Shown here piece by piece: positions 17,014 to 25,972 of a stretch of DNA of 64,000 nucleotides. The stretch lies in assembly GCF_018476905.1 (NCBI RefSeq), contig NZ_JAHCVK010000001.1:1178001-1242000 (forward strand), in the 5' to 3' direction. The stretch's first letter is position 1. Every line of letters begins with the position of its first letter. The DNA comes from Geomobilimonas luticola (GTDB lineage Bacteria; Desulfobacterota; Desulfuromonadia; Geobacterales; Geobacteraceae). Made by a program: the position numbers and the translations under genes. The notes under the pieces were generated by a model. It was not told where the DNA came from. It was given only the letters and a program-made list of their open reading frames with translations, and searched no databases.

Positions 17014-17097
17014 ATCCTACCTCCCTTGGCCGGTTTATTTGACTGCAACAGCTACTAACTTCTGCGTTAGTTATTACTCCTACATGCAATAAATAAC

Positions 17098-17111
17098 TTG
17101 ATCCACGTCAA
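17098..17111 (-). promoter_or_regulatory. FNR/HcpR-like palindrome upstream of nrfA (TTGATCCACGTCAA)
   Basis: The site has TTGAT and GTCAA half-sites with a 4-base spacer, 84 bases before the nrfA start. It is one of four sites with this form upstream of minus-strand genes. Confidence 0.5.
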
Positions 17112-17251
17112 AATTTACTTGCATACAACTTATTTGAATCTCATTTTTTAATATTGAAGCCTTCTCTGGCAGAACCACCTTGGATAAAAGTGGACTAACA
17201 GATACCAACAACCTCTTCCTGATCGTGTCTTGAGATGCCATCGCCAGATTA

Positions 17252-17623
17252 TTAACTTCCACATTGGCAGTCATCTGCCAGTCGAGCCTCAAGAAACGAC
17301 CGAAACACTACGGCATTGTTGTGCTCATTGTCATGGGCACTGTAGAGTAATGTAATGTCCTGTTTTCTTGCCATATCCAGGATGGGCCGCCAGGCAGCGC
17401 TGTTGTATTCCAGCTCAGCATCGTAACGACGACAGAACTCCTCCCACTTGGCAGGGTCATGCCCGAACCAGTGTCGTAATGCATCGCTGGGGGCCGCATC
17501 TTTCAGCCACCCATCCATACGGAGGTTTTCTTTCTTCATACCTCGCGGCCACAAGCGGTCAACAAGAAAGCGGGGACCATCGTCCGGTTCATACGGGTCA
17601 TATACACGTTTGATTCGTATCAT
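17252..17623 (-). CDS. DUF488 family protein
   Basis: The 123-residue protein opens with the DUF488 pattern (KRVYDPYEPDDGPRFLVDRLWPRGMKK) and has FGHDPAKWEEF and LLYSAHDNEHNNA later on. These are small cytoplasmic proteins of unknown function found across bacteria. It begins at ATG 17623, 14 bases downstream of the ferritin-like gene stop on the same strand, and probably belongs to the same transcript. Confidence 0.9.
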   Translation of the reverse strand: MIRIKRVYDPYEPDDGPRFLVDRLWPRGMKKENLRMDGWLKDAAPSDALRHWFGHDPAKWEEFCRRYDAELEYNSAAWRPILDMARKQDITLLYSAHDNEHNNAVVFRSFLEARLADDCQCGS

Positions 17624-17637
17624 GATACTTTTACACT

Positions 17638-18126
17638 TTAGTCGAACTTCTTGAGGTTACTGAATTCGGCATTGGCGAGGTAGTACTTCGGTGACTCAAC
17701 AAAGAAGTATATATGTTCAACAATGCTCAAATGCTTCCGCTCCTCGTCGGCGATCAAGAGCAGAGTCTCGCGAGTTCCCTCATCCTTTACCTGCGCAGCC
17801 AGTTCCTCGTAAAATCGGATGCCCTCTTCCTCTTCCTTTACAACGTTACGGTAAGCATCAGGGTCTTCCTTGAGCTCCTCCATGAGGTCACGCTTTGCCA
17901 GTAGAGGTTCGAAAAGGCATTCTGCATCCGGCAGTGTATTGAACTGGGACTTTAGGGGAGCAATACTCCCTTTCATTTCCAGCAGGGCATCGTGATGTCC
18001 CTGTTCGGATTTCGCCAATATGGTGAAAAGATTCTTTAATTCGGGAACAACGGAGAGCGTCGCAAGCTTTTCGTAATATTTCACGGACTCCTCTTCCCTT
18101 TTGATAGCACAATCAAAAACATTCAT
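17638..18126 (-). CDS. Ferritin-like / rubrerythrin-like diiron protein
   Basis: The 162-residue protein has two repeated di-iron motifs in a four-helix bundle: KREEESVKYYEK with SEQGHHDALLEM, and EEEEGIRFYEELA with ADEERKHLSIVEH, each giving E...ExxH ligands. There is no C-terminal rubredoxin domain. Such proteins handle peroxide or iron in anaerobes. ATG 18126 is chosen over the longer frame because the ferritin-like helix begins there and GAGGAGA lies upstream. The flavoprotein gene just upstream ends 61 bases away. Confidence 0.88.
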   Translation of the reverse strand: MNVFDCAIKREEESVKYYEKLATLSVVPELKNLFTILAKSEQGHHDALLEMKGSIAPLKSQFNTLPDAECLFEPLLAKRDLMEELKEDPDAYRNVVKEEEEGIRFYEELAAQVKDEGTRETLLLIADEERKHLSIVEHIYFFVESPKYYLANAEFSNLKKFD

Positions 18127-18187
18127 AGTGATTTCCCTATCTCCTCTTTCTTGATAATGATTTTTTGTAACACCTCCGTACTGCCAC

Positions 18188-19522
18188 TCACACGTACTTG
18201 ATCGCCTTGTTCGCTGCAATGAGGAGCGGATCCCAGACCGGCGAATATAGAGGTGAATAGCTCAGATCAAGTTCGGCGAGTTCGAACACCGTCATCTGTT
18301 TGTATATTCCGGTGGCAAGAACATCGAGCCGTTTTGCCACGACGTCCTGCCCGATCATCTGCCCGCCCAGCAATAATCCTGTCCCTTCTTCAAACAGGAG
18401 CAGTACTCGCATGGTGCCGCCTCCAGGAAATGCGCCCCTGGTCGAAGTGTCCACGTAGACCTTTACATAGTTTGCGCCGTTCTCCTGAAGTTGCCGTTCA
18501 CTGAGACCGCTGGTGGCCACCGTCAGGTCGAAGAACTTGAATACCGCGGTCTGGTCAATGCCGTAAAACTCCTTCATGGCATTACTATTGACGATATTGC
18601 TGCCGGCAAGCCGTCCCTGCTTGTTTGCCACCGGGCCGAGCGGCATGTAGCCGTTCCTGCCGAGCTGGCGGACGTAGTGCTCGGCACAGTCACCGGCAGC
18701 GAAGACATCAGGAAGGTTTGTCCGCAAAAAGCGGTCGACCTTTACCGCTCCGCCAACACCCAGTTCGCCGCCGGCAGACGAGAAGAGTGCCGTATTCGGT
18801 CTTACGCCGATGGAAACAACCACCATGCCTGCTTCGAAGTCTCTGGTTGTAGTCCTGACCACGGAACCTTGCTTCTCAGTGATATCAACATTGGTATGGA
18901 GCTTGATTCCCTTCTCCTCCAGCTTTTCAAGCACCTTGGCCCGGATTTCTTCGGCAAACGAAGGGAGGATCGTGGCAGACTTCTCAAGGATGACCGGCTT
19001 GATCTTCATGTTGTAGAGGACATCAACCAGCTCAAGATTGGTATAACCGGAGCCTATGAGTATGACATTGGAAGGAGATTTTTCGTAGATGATGCTTTTG
19101 ACCAATCGAGTGTCGTCCAGTGTTTTGAAATAGAAGACGTCAGCATCATCAAATCCGGGAAGGGTCAGCCTGTTCGGTTGATTGCCTGTGGCATACACAA
19201 GGTAATCGTAACTCTCACGATATTCCCGAGAAAGCTGGTGATCAACAACCGTCACCTCCTTGCGTAGCGGGTCGATAGTGACAACTTCATTGTGCAGCCG
19301 ATAATCGATACCGCGTTCCTTGCGGATCGCTTCAAGGCTCATCGCATAGAGATCCTCGACCGGCTTATCCTTGTAGAAAAGATTGTAGGGCATACCACAA
19401 GCAGCGTAGGAAACATCGCCTGACTTTTCCAGGACGACCACCTGCGCTCCGTGGTCTTCGCGCTTGATCTGGCTGGCGGCAGACAGTCCACCGGCTATCC
19501 CGCCAATAATCACTGTTTTCAT
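18188..19522 (-). CDS. CoA-disulfide reductase-like FAD/NAD(P) oxidoreductase
   Basis: The 444-residue flavoprotein has an N-terminal FAD motif (VIIGGIAGGLSAA), the single active-site cysteine of CoA-disulfide reductase and NADH oxidase in SYAACGMPY (Cys about 42), an NAD-binding motif (LIGSGYTNLEL, with T in place of the usual I/G), the second FAD motif (DVFAAGDCAEH) and a dimerisation domain. It likely reduces CoA-disulfide, persulfide or polysulfide, or oxygen. It sits between the diguanylate cyclase and ferritin-like genes, in keeping with a stress role. Confidence 0.88.
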   Translation of the reverse strand: MKTVIIGGIAGGLSAASQIKREDHGAQVVVLEKSGDVSYAACGMPYNLFYKDKPVEDLYAMSLEAIRKERGIDYRLHNEVVTIDPLRKEVTVVDHQLSREYRESYDYLVYATGNQPNRLTLPGFDDADVFYFKTLDDTRLVKSIIYEKSPSNVILIGSGYTNLELVDVLYNMKIKPVILEKSATILPSFAEEIRAKVLEKLEEKGIKLHTNVDITEKQGSVVRTTTRDFEAGMVVVSIGVRPNTALFSSAGGELGVGGAVKVDRFLRTNLPDVFAAGDCAEHYVRQLGRNGYMPLGPVANKQGRLAGSNIVNSNAMKEFYGIDQTAVFKFFDLTVATSGLSERQLQENGANYVKVYVDTSTRGAFPGGGTMRVLLLFEEGTGLLLGGQMIGQDVVAKRLDVLATGIYKQMTVFELAELDLSYSPLYSPVWDPLLIAANKAIKYV

Positions 19523-19599
19523 CTGATTACCTCCAACATCTTAATGTTGGCAGCTCCTTCCACTTAACATTCGGGTGCTGACAAATAAACGCATCTGGT

Positions 19600-20895
19600 T
19601 TAAACCGTTCCGGTATTGCAGTCACAACGGGTTTCGACTCGGTTTCTTCCTGCCTGCTTGGCGGCGTACATGGCATCATCGGCGCGCTTGATGATGGTCT
19701 CCGGTGTGTCGTCCGGATAAAACTGGGCAACGCCGAAACTGCAGGTCACGGTGCCCATCAGCGGGAACCGGTGTTCACCCACCGTGTATCTGATTTTTTC
19801 AGCGAGTTCCCGCCCCGTCCTAACATCGTTGTTGTGTACAAGAATGACAAATTCCTCTCCGCCGAAGCGGGCGAAGATGTCAGTCTGGCGAATCATGTTG
19901 GTAACGATGCGGGCAAGTTCCTGTAATACGGTGTCGCCGGCTTCGTGCCCATAGGTGTCGTTAACTGATTTGAAATGGTCGATGTCGAAGAAAATGAGCG
20001 CCAGCGGCATGCTGTAGCGCTTTGCCTCTTGTATTTCCGCCTGAAGCAATTCCAAAAATCTGCGCCGATTGCAGATACCGGTCAGAGAATCGGTAGTTGC
20101 CTGGTTTTCAAGAATTGCATTCACTCGTTTCAGCTCTTCTTCCGCACGGTCGCGTTCTTCAGTGCGCCGCCTCAGTCCCGTGTAGCCGACATACAGACCG
20201 GTAAGACCCATCAACCAGATGATGCCATGACCTGCCCAGAGCAATTCGATCTGTTTGCGTGTAGCTGACTCAAAGAGTGTCATCGGCAATTTTATACTGA
20301 TGCCGCCGCGAATATCGCCTTTTCTATACCCTTGGTGGGCATGACAGGGAAGACAGCTCTCTTCTGTCACCAAAGGCCGCATGAGCCGCACGTAACCAGT
20401 TCTCCCCTCCGTTACCACACTGCTGACTTCCTGGACCCCGCGTTCAAAATCCCGCAACGCCGATTCCTCCCAAATGTCGGCCCTGTTCTCGGGTCGTAAT
20501 GGTTTGAGACTCGTAATCCGTCCGGACACTTTATGTTCCTTGAGTGCGTATTCATAAATCTGGCGTGTCATATACGAAGGATTTACCAGTGTAAGGTGAC
20601 GTCCGGATGGAGTTGTCACATCCCGCTCCAGGATCGACGGAGGGTAGAACGGATTGGGCGAGAGTCCCCGATCTGCAGGCACATAGATGCCGCCATGGAG
20701 GGCATTCCAATTGCGGTAGAGGATATCTTTATCTATATAGGCTCTGGCAACATTCTGGGCGATGGCCACGATTTCCTGCCGATGAACCGAAATGCTTACC
20801 AGAAGCGATACGGCAATGACGATTGTCCAACCAAGGGCAAGAATCAGGGAATAGGTTCCCGGCTGGGTTAGACGTAATTGTTGCTTGATCTGCAT
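19600..20895 (-). CDS. Haem-binding (DUF3365/Tll0287-like) membrane diguanylate cyclase
   Basis: The 431-residue protein has a membrane segment near residues 20-38, a periplasmic sensor of the DUF3365 type with a c-type haem motif (CLPCH), a second membrane segment (about 215-235), and a GGDEF domain with the intact signature RFGGEEF and a product-inhibition site RQTD five residues before it. The nucleotide pocket reads GHEAGD. It has Asp where the Hypr (cGAMP-making) cyclases of Geobacter are reported to have Ser, so c-di-GMP is the expected product. ATG 20895 is chosen over the longer frame. It would link a haem ligand or redox signal to c-di-GMP. Confidence 0.88.
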   Translation of the reverse strand: MQIKQQLRLTQPGTYSLILALGWTIVIAVSLLVSISVHRQEIVAIAQNVARAYIDKDILYRNWNALHGGIYVPADRGLSPNPFYPPSILERDVTTPSGRHLTLVNPSYMTRQIYEYALKEHKVSGRITSLKPLRPENRADIWEESALRDFERGVQEVSSVVTEGRTGYVRLMRPLVTEESCLPCHAHQGYRKGDIRGGISIKLPMTLFESATRKQIELLWAGHGIIWLMGLTGLYVGYTGLRRRTEERDRAEEELKRVNAILENQATTDSLTGICNRRRFLELLQAEIQEAKRYSMPLALIFFDIDHFKSVNDTYGHEAGDTVLQELARIVTNMIRQTDIFARFGGEEFVILVHNNDVRTGRELAEKIRYTVGEHRFPLMGTVTCSFGVAQFYPDDTPETIIKRADDAMYAAKQAGRNRVETRCDCNTGTV

Positions 20896-20954
20896 AGTGT
20901 TGACCCAAATACCACATTTAGTAGTTTCGGCCGCCAGAGATTGTTTTTCACAGT

Positions 20955-21881
20955 CTATCCCCACCGCCAGAGAGAAAGTATCAGGATGATGATAAAGACA
21001 ATCGTAAGGTTCATGTGCGCCATGAAGAAAAACACCCGTTCGTGCAGTGGAGCTTTTCGGGGACCGGCAGCGATGACTTCTCCCGCAGTTGCCATGGTAG
21101 TCAACTTCTCCCGACCATGCGGTGCAAGCGACAGTGCCTCCGTCAAATCGTTACCGGCATTGTGCCGTCCCATGTGAACCCCTTGCTTCCAGAGTTTACT
21201 TTGGGTCGCATCGTAAACCTTTCCCTCGAAAGCAAAATAAGCGGGTCGACCATCCTTCCCATCGTATGCTGTCAAATCTTCAAGTGTCAGTCCACCTGCC
21301 GTATCCGCAGACGACAGCTCCTTCCTTTTTGCCTTGAGGCGCGGCCCGATGACGGTAATTACGAACAGGGCAGAGATCACCATCACCAGATAGAGGCAGA
21401 CCTTTATAAACAGGAGAATGCCGAAGCGAGTGTGGAAGAGTGTGTCCAATGAATACACCCGATAGTAGGTCAAGATAGAGCCGGTTACACCCATGACAAT
21501 CATCGAGACGATCCCGACTCTCAGTTCACCGCGTGGGAGACCGCTTGCCGCATAAGCCGGCTTAAGAATTAAGTGCACGTAGAGGATCGTACCGAACCAA
21601 AAAATGGCAGTCAGAAAGTGAAAATAGCCAATTACCAGTCGGAACCCTTTTACGAACGCGCTCCTTTCAGGATTTACTGTCTGAGCTCGGAGCGATTCGG
21701 CAAATGCCTTGCCTGTTGTTGTAAGTTCGCCGCCACCGCCCGGATCAAGGTGACAGGCAGCACATGCCTGGCCGGTCTGCTTGGCATACTCCTCGGTAGC
21801 ACCAACCTGCTGGGGTACCAAAATCGCGAATGACGTAAAAAGAATTAATCCGATAAGGTGCTGTAAAACTATTTTAGACAT
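20955..21881 (-). CDS. Membrane cytochrome: c-type haem + CopD-like core + cytochrome b5-like domain
   Basis: The 308-residue protein starts at ATG 21881 (MSKIVLQHLIG). It has a signal sequence, a monohaem segment (CAACHLDPGG, about residue 40), about four membrane helices with His residues (GYFHFLTAIFWFGT, a CopD/DUF-like core), a cytoplasmic cytochrome b5-type domain (LTAYDGKDGRPAYFAFEGKVYDAT ... GVHMGRHNAG) and a last membrane helix. The layout suggests transmembrane electron transfer. It lies directly upstream of the haem-binding cyclase on the same strand. Confidence 0.75.
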   Translation of the reverse strand: MSKIVLQHLIGLILFTSFAILVPQQVGATEEYAKQTGQACAACHLDPGGGGELTTTGKAFAESLRAQTVNPERSAFVKGFRLVIGYFHFLTAIFWFGTILYVHLILKPAYAASGLPRGELRVGIVSMIVMGVTGSILTYYRVYSLDTLFHTRFGILLFIKVCLYLVMVISALFVITVIGPRLKAKRKELSSADTAGGLTLEDLTAYDGKDGRPAYFAFEGKVYDATQSKLWKQGVHMGRHNAGNDLTEALSLAPHGREKLTTMATAGEVIAAGPRKAPLHERVFFFMAHMNLTIVFIIILILSLWRWG

Positions 21882-21973
21882 GAGGTTCCTTCCTACTATC
21901 GTCTTGCGGACTGAAACCTGATTGCAGAGGGCGATTAGATTCAGCATTTATGCAGACAAGCCGTACGCACAAC

Positions 21974-22666
21974 TTAAACCATTCGTCCTACCAGTTCAGA
22001 ATGACTCTGCACTTGGAAAACATAACGGGGCACGTTGTGGCTGGCTGTCCTTGCCATAAACGGTTCTCCCCAAAAACTCAGCAAACATTCAGTTTTGCCC
22101 TCTTTGTCAAGATCGGAGATGACTGCTGAAACTCCTCCTGAGATGGAGGTCCAAATAGTATTTCGAACTTTACTCTTGCTTGCACAACGCTTGATTTTTG
22201 GCATAACTTCGCTTTCCCACATCTCTCGATCACTAGTATCGAGGATAAACTGGATCGACTTTACTGCGGGGTTTTCGATAGCGGTTTTGAGAAGTGCATC
22301 AAATAACTCCTGGCGCTTGAACATGACGGGGCAGACGTGGAACCTCAACATCTCATTGCACGCTCGGTGGGAAAAATCTTCCATCGTCTGGTGAATGCTC
22401 AGTGGCCCGACCAACACTGCATCCGGTGGGCTCAGCTGAGATAGAATATCCTTGACAGTTACTTCGGTCTGGTGAAGAGATGCTTCGATATGTTCGGATT
22501 GTCGCTCACGGCGTAAATCGCGCAGGAATAACAGGGCGATGAGAACAACGGAGATCATTAACAGGACTTCCGCTTCAACCACATGCAACATGTGCATGAC
22601 AATTGCCGCAACTGCCGCAATTATTCCGGCAATAGCATCCCAGTCATATTTCAGGATCCTCTTCAT
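21974..22666 (-). CDS. Membrane-anchored protein of unknown function
   Basis: The 230-residue protein starts at ATG 22666 (MKRILKYDWD), with GGAAG upstream. Two hydrophobic segments (about 8-25 and 32-48) are followed by a soluble domain of about 170 residues with no recognised motif. It contains QFILDTSDREMWES and ends with FWGEPFMART. Similar 'two-helix plus cytoplasmic domain' proteins occur in signalling contexts, but no family is assigned here. It is encoded between RIC and the cytochrome gene in the NO-stress island. Confidence 0.55.
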   Translation of the reverse strand: MKRILKYDWDAIAGIIAAVAAIVMHMLHVVEAEVLLMISVVLIALLFLRDLRRERQSEHIEASLHQTEVTVKDILSQLSPPDAVLVGPLSIHQTMEDFSHRACNEMLRFHVCPVMFKRQELFDALLKTAIENPAVKSIQFILDTSDREMWESEVMPKIKRCASKSKVRNTIWTSISGGVSAVISDLDKEGKTECLLSFWGEPFMARTASHNVPRYVFQVQSHSELVGRMV

Positions 22667-22740
22667 GACTTCCTTTCTTGTACTGTCTTGGAACCAATCA
22701 CAATAAACCCGGCACAAATCCCTCGTAAAGTAGCACGATA

Positions 22741-23454
22741 TTAAAGTTGCGCCGCCTTCAGAAAGAGAATGTTATTCTCCAGATGAACATGCTTGTGGAG
22801 ATCATCCTCAAACTCACTGAGCTTCTTGTAGGTTAGCATGAAGGTATTGCAGACATCGTCAGGGATCGCATAATTTTTTGCGAGATGGCGGATCTCATGG
22901 ATGGCATCGCCGATCTCCTCATGTTCACGATGGAGCCTGATGAGGGATACACGGATAGTTTCCCGATCCGTGACATCCGGTGTAACACCGGCAATTCTAG
23001 CCGCATCGGCACGCTTGAGAGCTGGAAAGAACACCTCTTCTTCCTCCTTCAGGTGTCCAACCATGTCGGTTGCGATCTTCTCGAAAATTGTCGCGATCCG
23101 GATCACTTCAGGATGGTGTGCCCCATGAACACCGGCAATCTTTCGGGCATAAGCGGCAATCTGTTCATCATTTTCCTTGAGATAGACATGGTGGGTATTG
23201 ACGATATAGTCGGCGAGAAACGGCAACGTCCATGATGAATAATTCTGGTCCCGTCCGACCGGTTCATTCTGCACTGCCTCAAGTTCGCTTGTTAGCGTGG
23301 CAAGATCGAGTCTTTTCTCTGTGCAGGTCGCCGCGAGAGCAACGTTGCCGCCACAGCAGAAATCAATGCCGTGGTTTTCAAAGACTGTGGAAGTCCGGAA
23401 ATCTGCGGCGACAATCTCACCGATGGTATTGTCCCCTGTTATTGATTTTTTCAT
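22741..23454 (-). CDS. Iron-sulfur cluster repair di-iron protein RIC (ScdA/YtfE type)
   Basis: The 237-residue protein has an N-terminal ScdA domain with CCGG (about residues 30-33) and a C-terminal hemerythrin-like domain with HHVYL, HH-PEV, HLKEEEEVFF, LHREHEEI and HVHLENNILF, which supply the di-iron ligands. RIC proteins repair or protect Fe-S clusters damaged by NO and peroxide. ATG 23454 is preferred over ATG 23460 because AGGAG abuts the latter but lies 6 bases from the former. It follows norB on the same strand by 73 bases. Confidence 0.93.
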   Translation of the reverse strand: MKKSITGDNTIGEIVAADFRTSTVFENHGIDFCCGGNVALAATCTEKRLDLATLTSELEAVQNEPVGRDQNYSSWTLPFLADYIVNTHHVYLKENDEQIAAYARKIAGVHGAHHPEVIRIATIFEKIATDMVGHLKEEEEVFFPALKRADAARIAGVTPDVTDRETIRVSLIRLHREHEEIGDAIHEIRHLAKNYAIPDDVCNTFMLTYKKLSEFEDDLHKHVHLENNILFLKAAQL

Positions 23455-23527
23455 GGTCATCTCCTTTTTACGGTGAGGGGGGCTGCAATAAAAGCCGTTC
23501 ACACTTTGCATTGATGTTGAACTGTTT

Positions 23528-24859
23528 TCAATCCAGCCTCTCTGTTGCAGCTTTTGGTGACAATAGATCAAACACGGTAATCAGCACGCCGCCCAAGAAA
23601 AACACCCCCAGCACAAGCGTGACCCCCATCCAGAGCCGCATGTAGGATTGGGCCGTCATGTACCCCATGCCAAGCACTCTCTCCAGGTAACTTTGCAGGA
23701 CACCCGCAATGCCGAAGGTGAGTCCCATGAGCATCATGGCGCTGCACATGGTCCAGAAACCAAGTTTGGCGCGGGTCGGCTGGTAAATCTCGATCCCCCG
23801 CAGGCGGGGCATGGCAAAATAAAAAACCAACAGGTTAAGGAGCGCATAGGCGCCAAAGAAAGCCAGATGTCCATGGGAGACGGTGACCTGGGAGCCATGG
23901 GTATAGTAGTTGATCTGCGGCAGGGTATGGGCGAAGCCCCAGACACCGGCTCCTATCATGTGAAACACCGCGCACCCCACGGCAATGGTCCAGGTGTGGG
24001 GATTGATAATTTTGGCATGTCGATGACGGACGTGGTTCATGGTGTCAATGACCATCAGCAGTATGGGGAGCGGCTCCAGAGCGGAAAAGACTCCGCCGAC
24101 CCAGAGCCAGTATTTGGGAGCGCCGATCCAGTAGTAATGATGCCCGGTTCCGGCGATTCCGGTAAACATGAACAGGCCAATCTCAACATAGAGCCATTTT
24201 TCGACAACCTGCCGATCCACGCCAGTCAACCGCATCAGGATGAAGGCCATGATGGCGCCGGTGACCAGCTCCCAGGCTCCTTCGACCCAGAGATGGATAA
24301 CCCACCACCAGTAGTACCAGTCAATTACCTCATTGCGATAGAAAGGGATACCGGCCAGATAGAGGAGTGCCAGAAAAACCAAGCCGCCAAGCAGTGTCCC
24401 CTGGATGACGGTCCAGCGTCTGGCCTTGAACATGGTCATCCCGACATTGAACAAAAAGACCAGTGCACCAACCACCACCATGTAGTTAAGGGGCGGCGGA
24501 ATCTCCAGGAGTGGCCGTCCCTTGGTCCAGCCAAATGCAAATCCGATTAGCGCAACAACTCCTGTTACAACTAGGGCGATCAACTGAAACCATGCAAGAT
24601 TTGGTGACCAGATCTCGCTCTCGGTTTCCATGGGGACGATGAAATAGGTCCCCCCCATAAAGGCAAGCAGCATCCAGAGAACCAGGAGGTTGGTATGCAT
24701 GGCCCGTGCTGTGGCGAACGGAAATACGTTGACGATCTCTTGCGGAATGGTGAAGACATAGTTGGATATCAGCCAGAGCCCCATGACTACCTGGAGGACA
24801 AAGAGGAACAAGGCGATTGTGAAATACCAATTGGCAATTTTCTGTGATTTATACACCAT
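23528..24859 (-). CDS. norB: Nitric oxide reductase large subunit (NorB)
   Basis: The 443-residue haem-copper-superfamily protein has about 12 membrane helices. Haem and FeB ligands are visible in ARAMHTNLLVLW, HLWVEGAWELV (with the two conserved glutamates), GTGHHYYWIG and VSHGHLAFFGAY. It reduces 2 NO to N2O in the inner membrane. The length fits the cytochrome-c-linked cNOR type rather than the longer quinol type. It lies 9 bases after norC. No norD/norQ genes are adjacent, although a NorQ/MoxR-like AAA is encoded elsewhere in the window on the mobile element. Confidence 0.94.
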   Translation of the reverse strand: MVYKSQKIANWYFTIALFLFVLQVVMGLWLISNYVFTIPQEIVNVFPFATARAMHTNLLVLWMLLAFMGGTYFIVPMETESEIWSPNLAWFQLIALVVTGVVALIGFAFGWTKGRPLLEIPPPLNYMVVVGALVFLFNVGMTMFKARRWTVIQGTLLGGLVFLALLYLAGIPFYRNEVIDWYYWWWVIHLWVEGAWELVTGAIMAFILMRLTGVDRQVVEKWLYVEIGLFMFTGIAGTGHHYYWIGAPKYWLWVGGVFSALEPLPILLMVIDTMNHVRHRHAKIINPHTWTIAVGCAVFHMIGAGVWGFAHTLPQINYYTHGSQVTVSHGHLAFFGAYALLNLLVFYFAMPRLRGIEIYQPTRAKLGFWTMCSAMMLMGLTFGIAGVLQSYLERVLGMGYMTAQSYMRLWMGVTLVLGVFFLGGVLITVFDLLSPKAATERLD

Positions 24860-24868
24860 TACGTCCTC

Positions 24869-25570
24869 CTATTTCAGGTTTCCCAGGAATTTTGCCACTT
24901 CGTCCCGTTCACGGTCGGAGAGTTCAGTCTGCGGCGGCATCTTGGCATTGGGGTTCACACTCTTGGGATTATTGATGTAGTGTTCAATCTGCTCGACAGT
25001 CAACTTGCGACCGATGGTATCCAATACCGGGCCGAAGGTTCCGCCAACACCGTGCAGCGAATGGCAGTTCATGCATCCTTTTGTCTGAAAAACCGCTGCT
25101 CCCGGAGAGACCGCTGCTCCCAGTGACAGGCGTTGCTCACTGCGGGACAGGCGTTTTTTGCTGTCCTGCGGAGGCCAGTCGCCATTATCAATCTCACCGA
25201 CCCAGTTGAAGAAGGCAACAAGATTTTCAATTTCCACTTCGGACACATGCTGCTGCGGCATTTTCCGTGCTGACTTGGCGAAAGCTTCTTCAGGATGCCT
25301 GACACGGTAGCGGACACCATCCTCACCAACTCTTTGCACCACTTTGGTAAGGTCGGGCGCGTAGTAACCGCCAAAGCCGAGGATGGTGTGGCAGTCGTTG
25401 CAGTTGTACTTTTCAAAGGCCCGCTTGCCGGCAACCACATTCTCCGACAGCTTGTCGGCGTGGGACAGAGAGGCAACCTGACGATGGGTGTCCACCGTCA
25501 GGCCAAGAAACAGGACTGCCGAGGAGAGAGTGCCCAGCAGAAAAATCCAAAAAGCAATTTTTTTGGTCAT
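24869..25570 (-). CDS. norC: Nitric oxide reductase small subunit with an extra c-haem domain
   Basis: The 233-residue protein has an N-terminal membrane anchor (about 5-27), then the NorC haem domain (CNDCHTILGFGGYYAPDLTK, about residue 57) and a second c-type domain with CMNCH (about residue 169) and a distal KMPPQ methionine. Canonical NorC has a single haem, so this is a dihaem version. It may take electrons directly from periplasmic multihaem cytochromes. It forms an operon with norB. Confidence 0.9.
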   Translation of the reverse strand: MTKKIAFWIFLLGTLSSAVLFLGLTVDTHRQVASLSHADKLSENVVAGKRAFEKYNCNDCHTILGFGGYYAPDLTKVVQRVGEDGVRYRVRHPEEAFAKSARKMPQQHVSEVEIENLVAFFNWVGEIDNGDWPPQDSKKRLSRSEQRLSLGAAVSPGAAVFQTKGCMNCHSLHGVGGTFGPVLDTIGRKLTVEQIEHYINNPKSVNPNAKMPPQTELSDRERDEVAKFLGNLK

Positions 25571-25661
25571 CGAATGGTCTCCTTAGAGGCTTAGTATAAA
25601 TTCGTGTTGCCGCAGACATTAACCAGATTTCATGCATATGATGCCTTTGACAGTCCTACCT

Positions 25662-25958
25662 TTATAATTCAATCATTATGTCGTCGCCGACCACTTCTAC
25701 CTGATACGTTTTCAGGGTATAACCCGGATGGTCCGTGCAAGTGCCACTTTGCAGATCGTAGTGCCAGCCGTGCCGAGGGCAGGAGATGACGCCTTCCTTG
25801 ACTATTCCTGCCAACATCGTACTTCCCTGGTGTGGGCAATAGTTTTCACAAGCCGAAATAGTGCCATTGTCATTAATCAACACCACTTCTTCCCCGTTAA
25901 CGGTGATGAGCTTCTTGCCCCAGAGGGGGACCTCAGCAAGTTTTGCGGCAAAAATCAT
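25662..25958 (-). CDS. Rieske [2Fe-2S] ferredoxin
   Basis: The 98-residue protein is almost only a Rieske domain, with ligands in the motifs CPHQG (about residues 40-44) and CPRHGWHYD (about 60-68). Small soluble Rieske proteins of this type (NirD or dioxygenase ferredoxin-like) carry electrons in the cytoplasm. It is encoded 14 bases downstream of aconitase and 91 bases upstream of norC, so it probably shares a transcript with the NO-stress genes. Its partner is not clear. Confidence 0.9.
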   Translation of the reverse strand: MIFAAKLAEVPLWGKKLITVNGEEVVLINDNGTISACENYCPHQGSTMLAGIVKEGVISCPRHGWHYDLQSGTCTDHPGYTLKTYQVEVVGDDIMIEL

Positions 25959-25972
25959 GTCAGTATTCTCCT

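Noticed and set aside
17080-17292. 70-residue minus-strand ORF between nrfA and the DUF488 gene
   Set aside because: It overlaps the end of the DUF488 gene and runs through the nrfA upstream region with its palindrome. No ribosome site or recognisable motif.
23648-24550. 300-residue plus-strand ORF across norB
   Set aside because: It is antisense to a well-supported norB. The translation is His/Gly/Asp-rich in the manner of an antisense frame.
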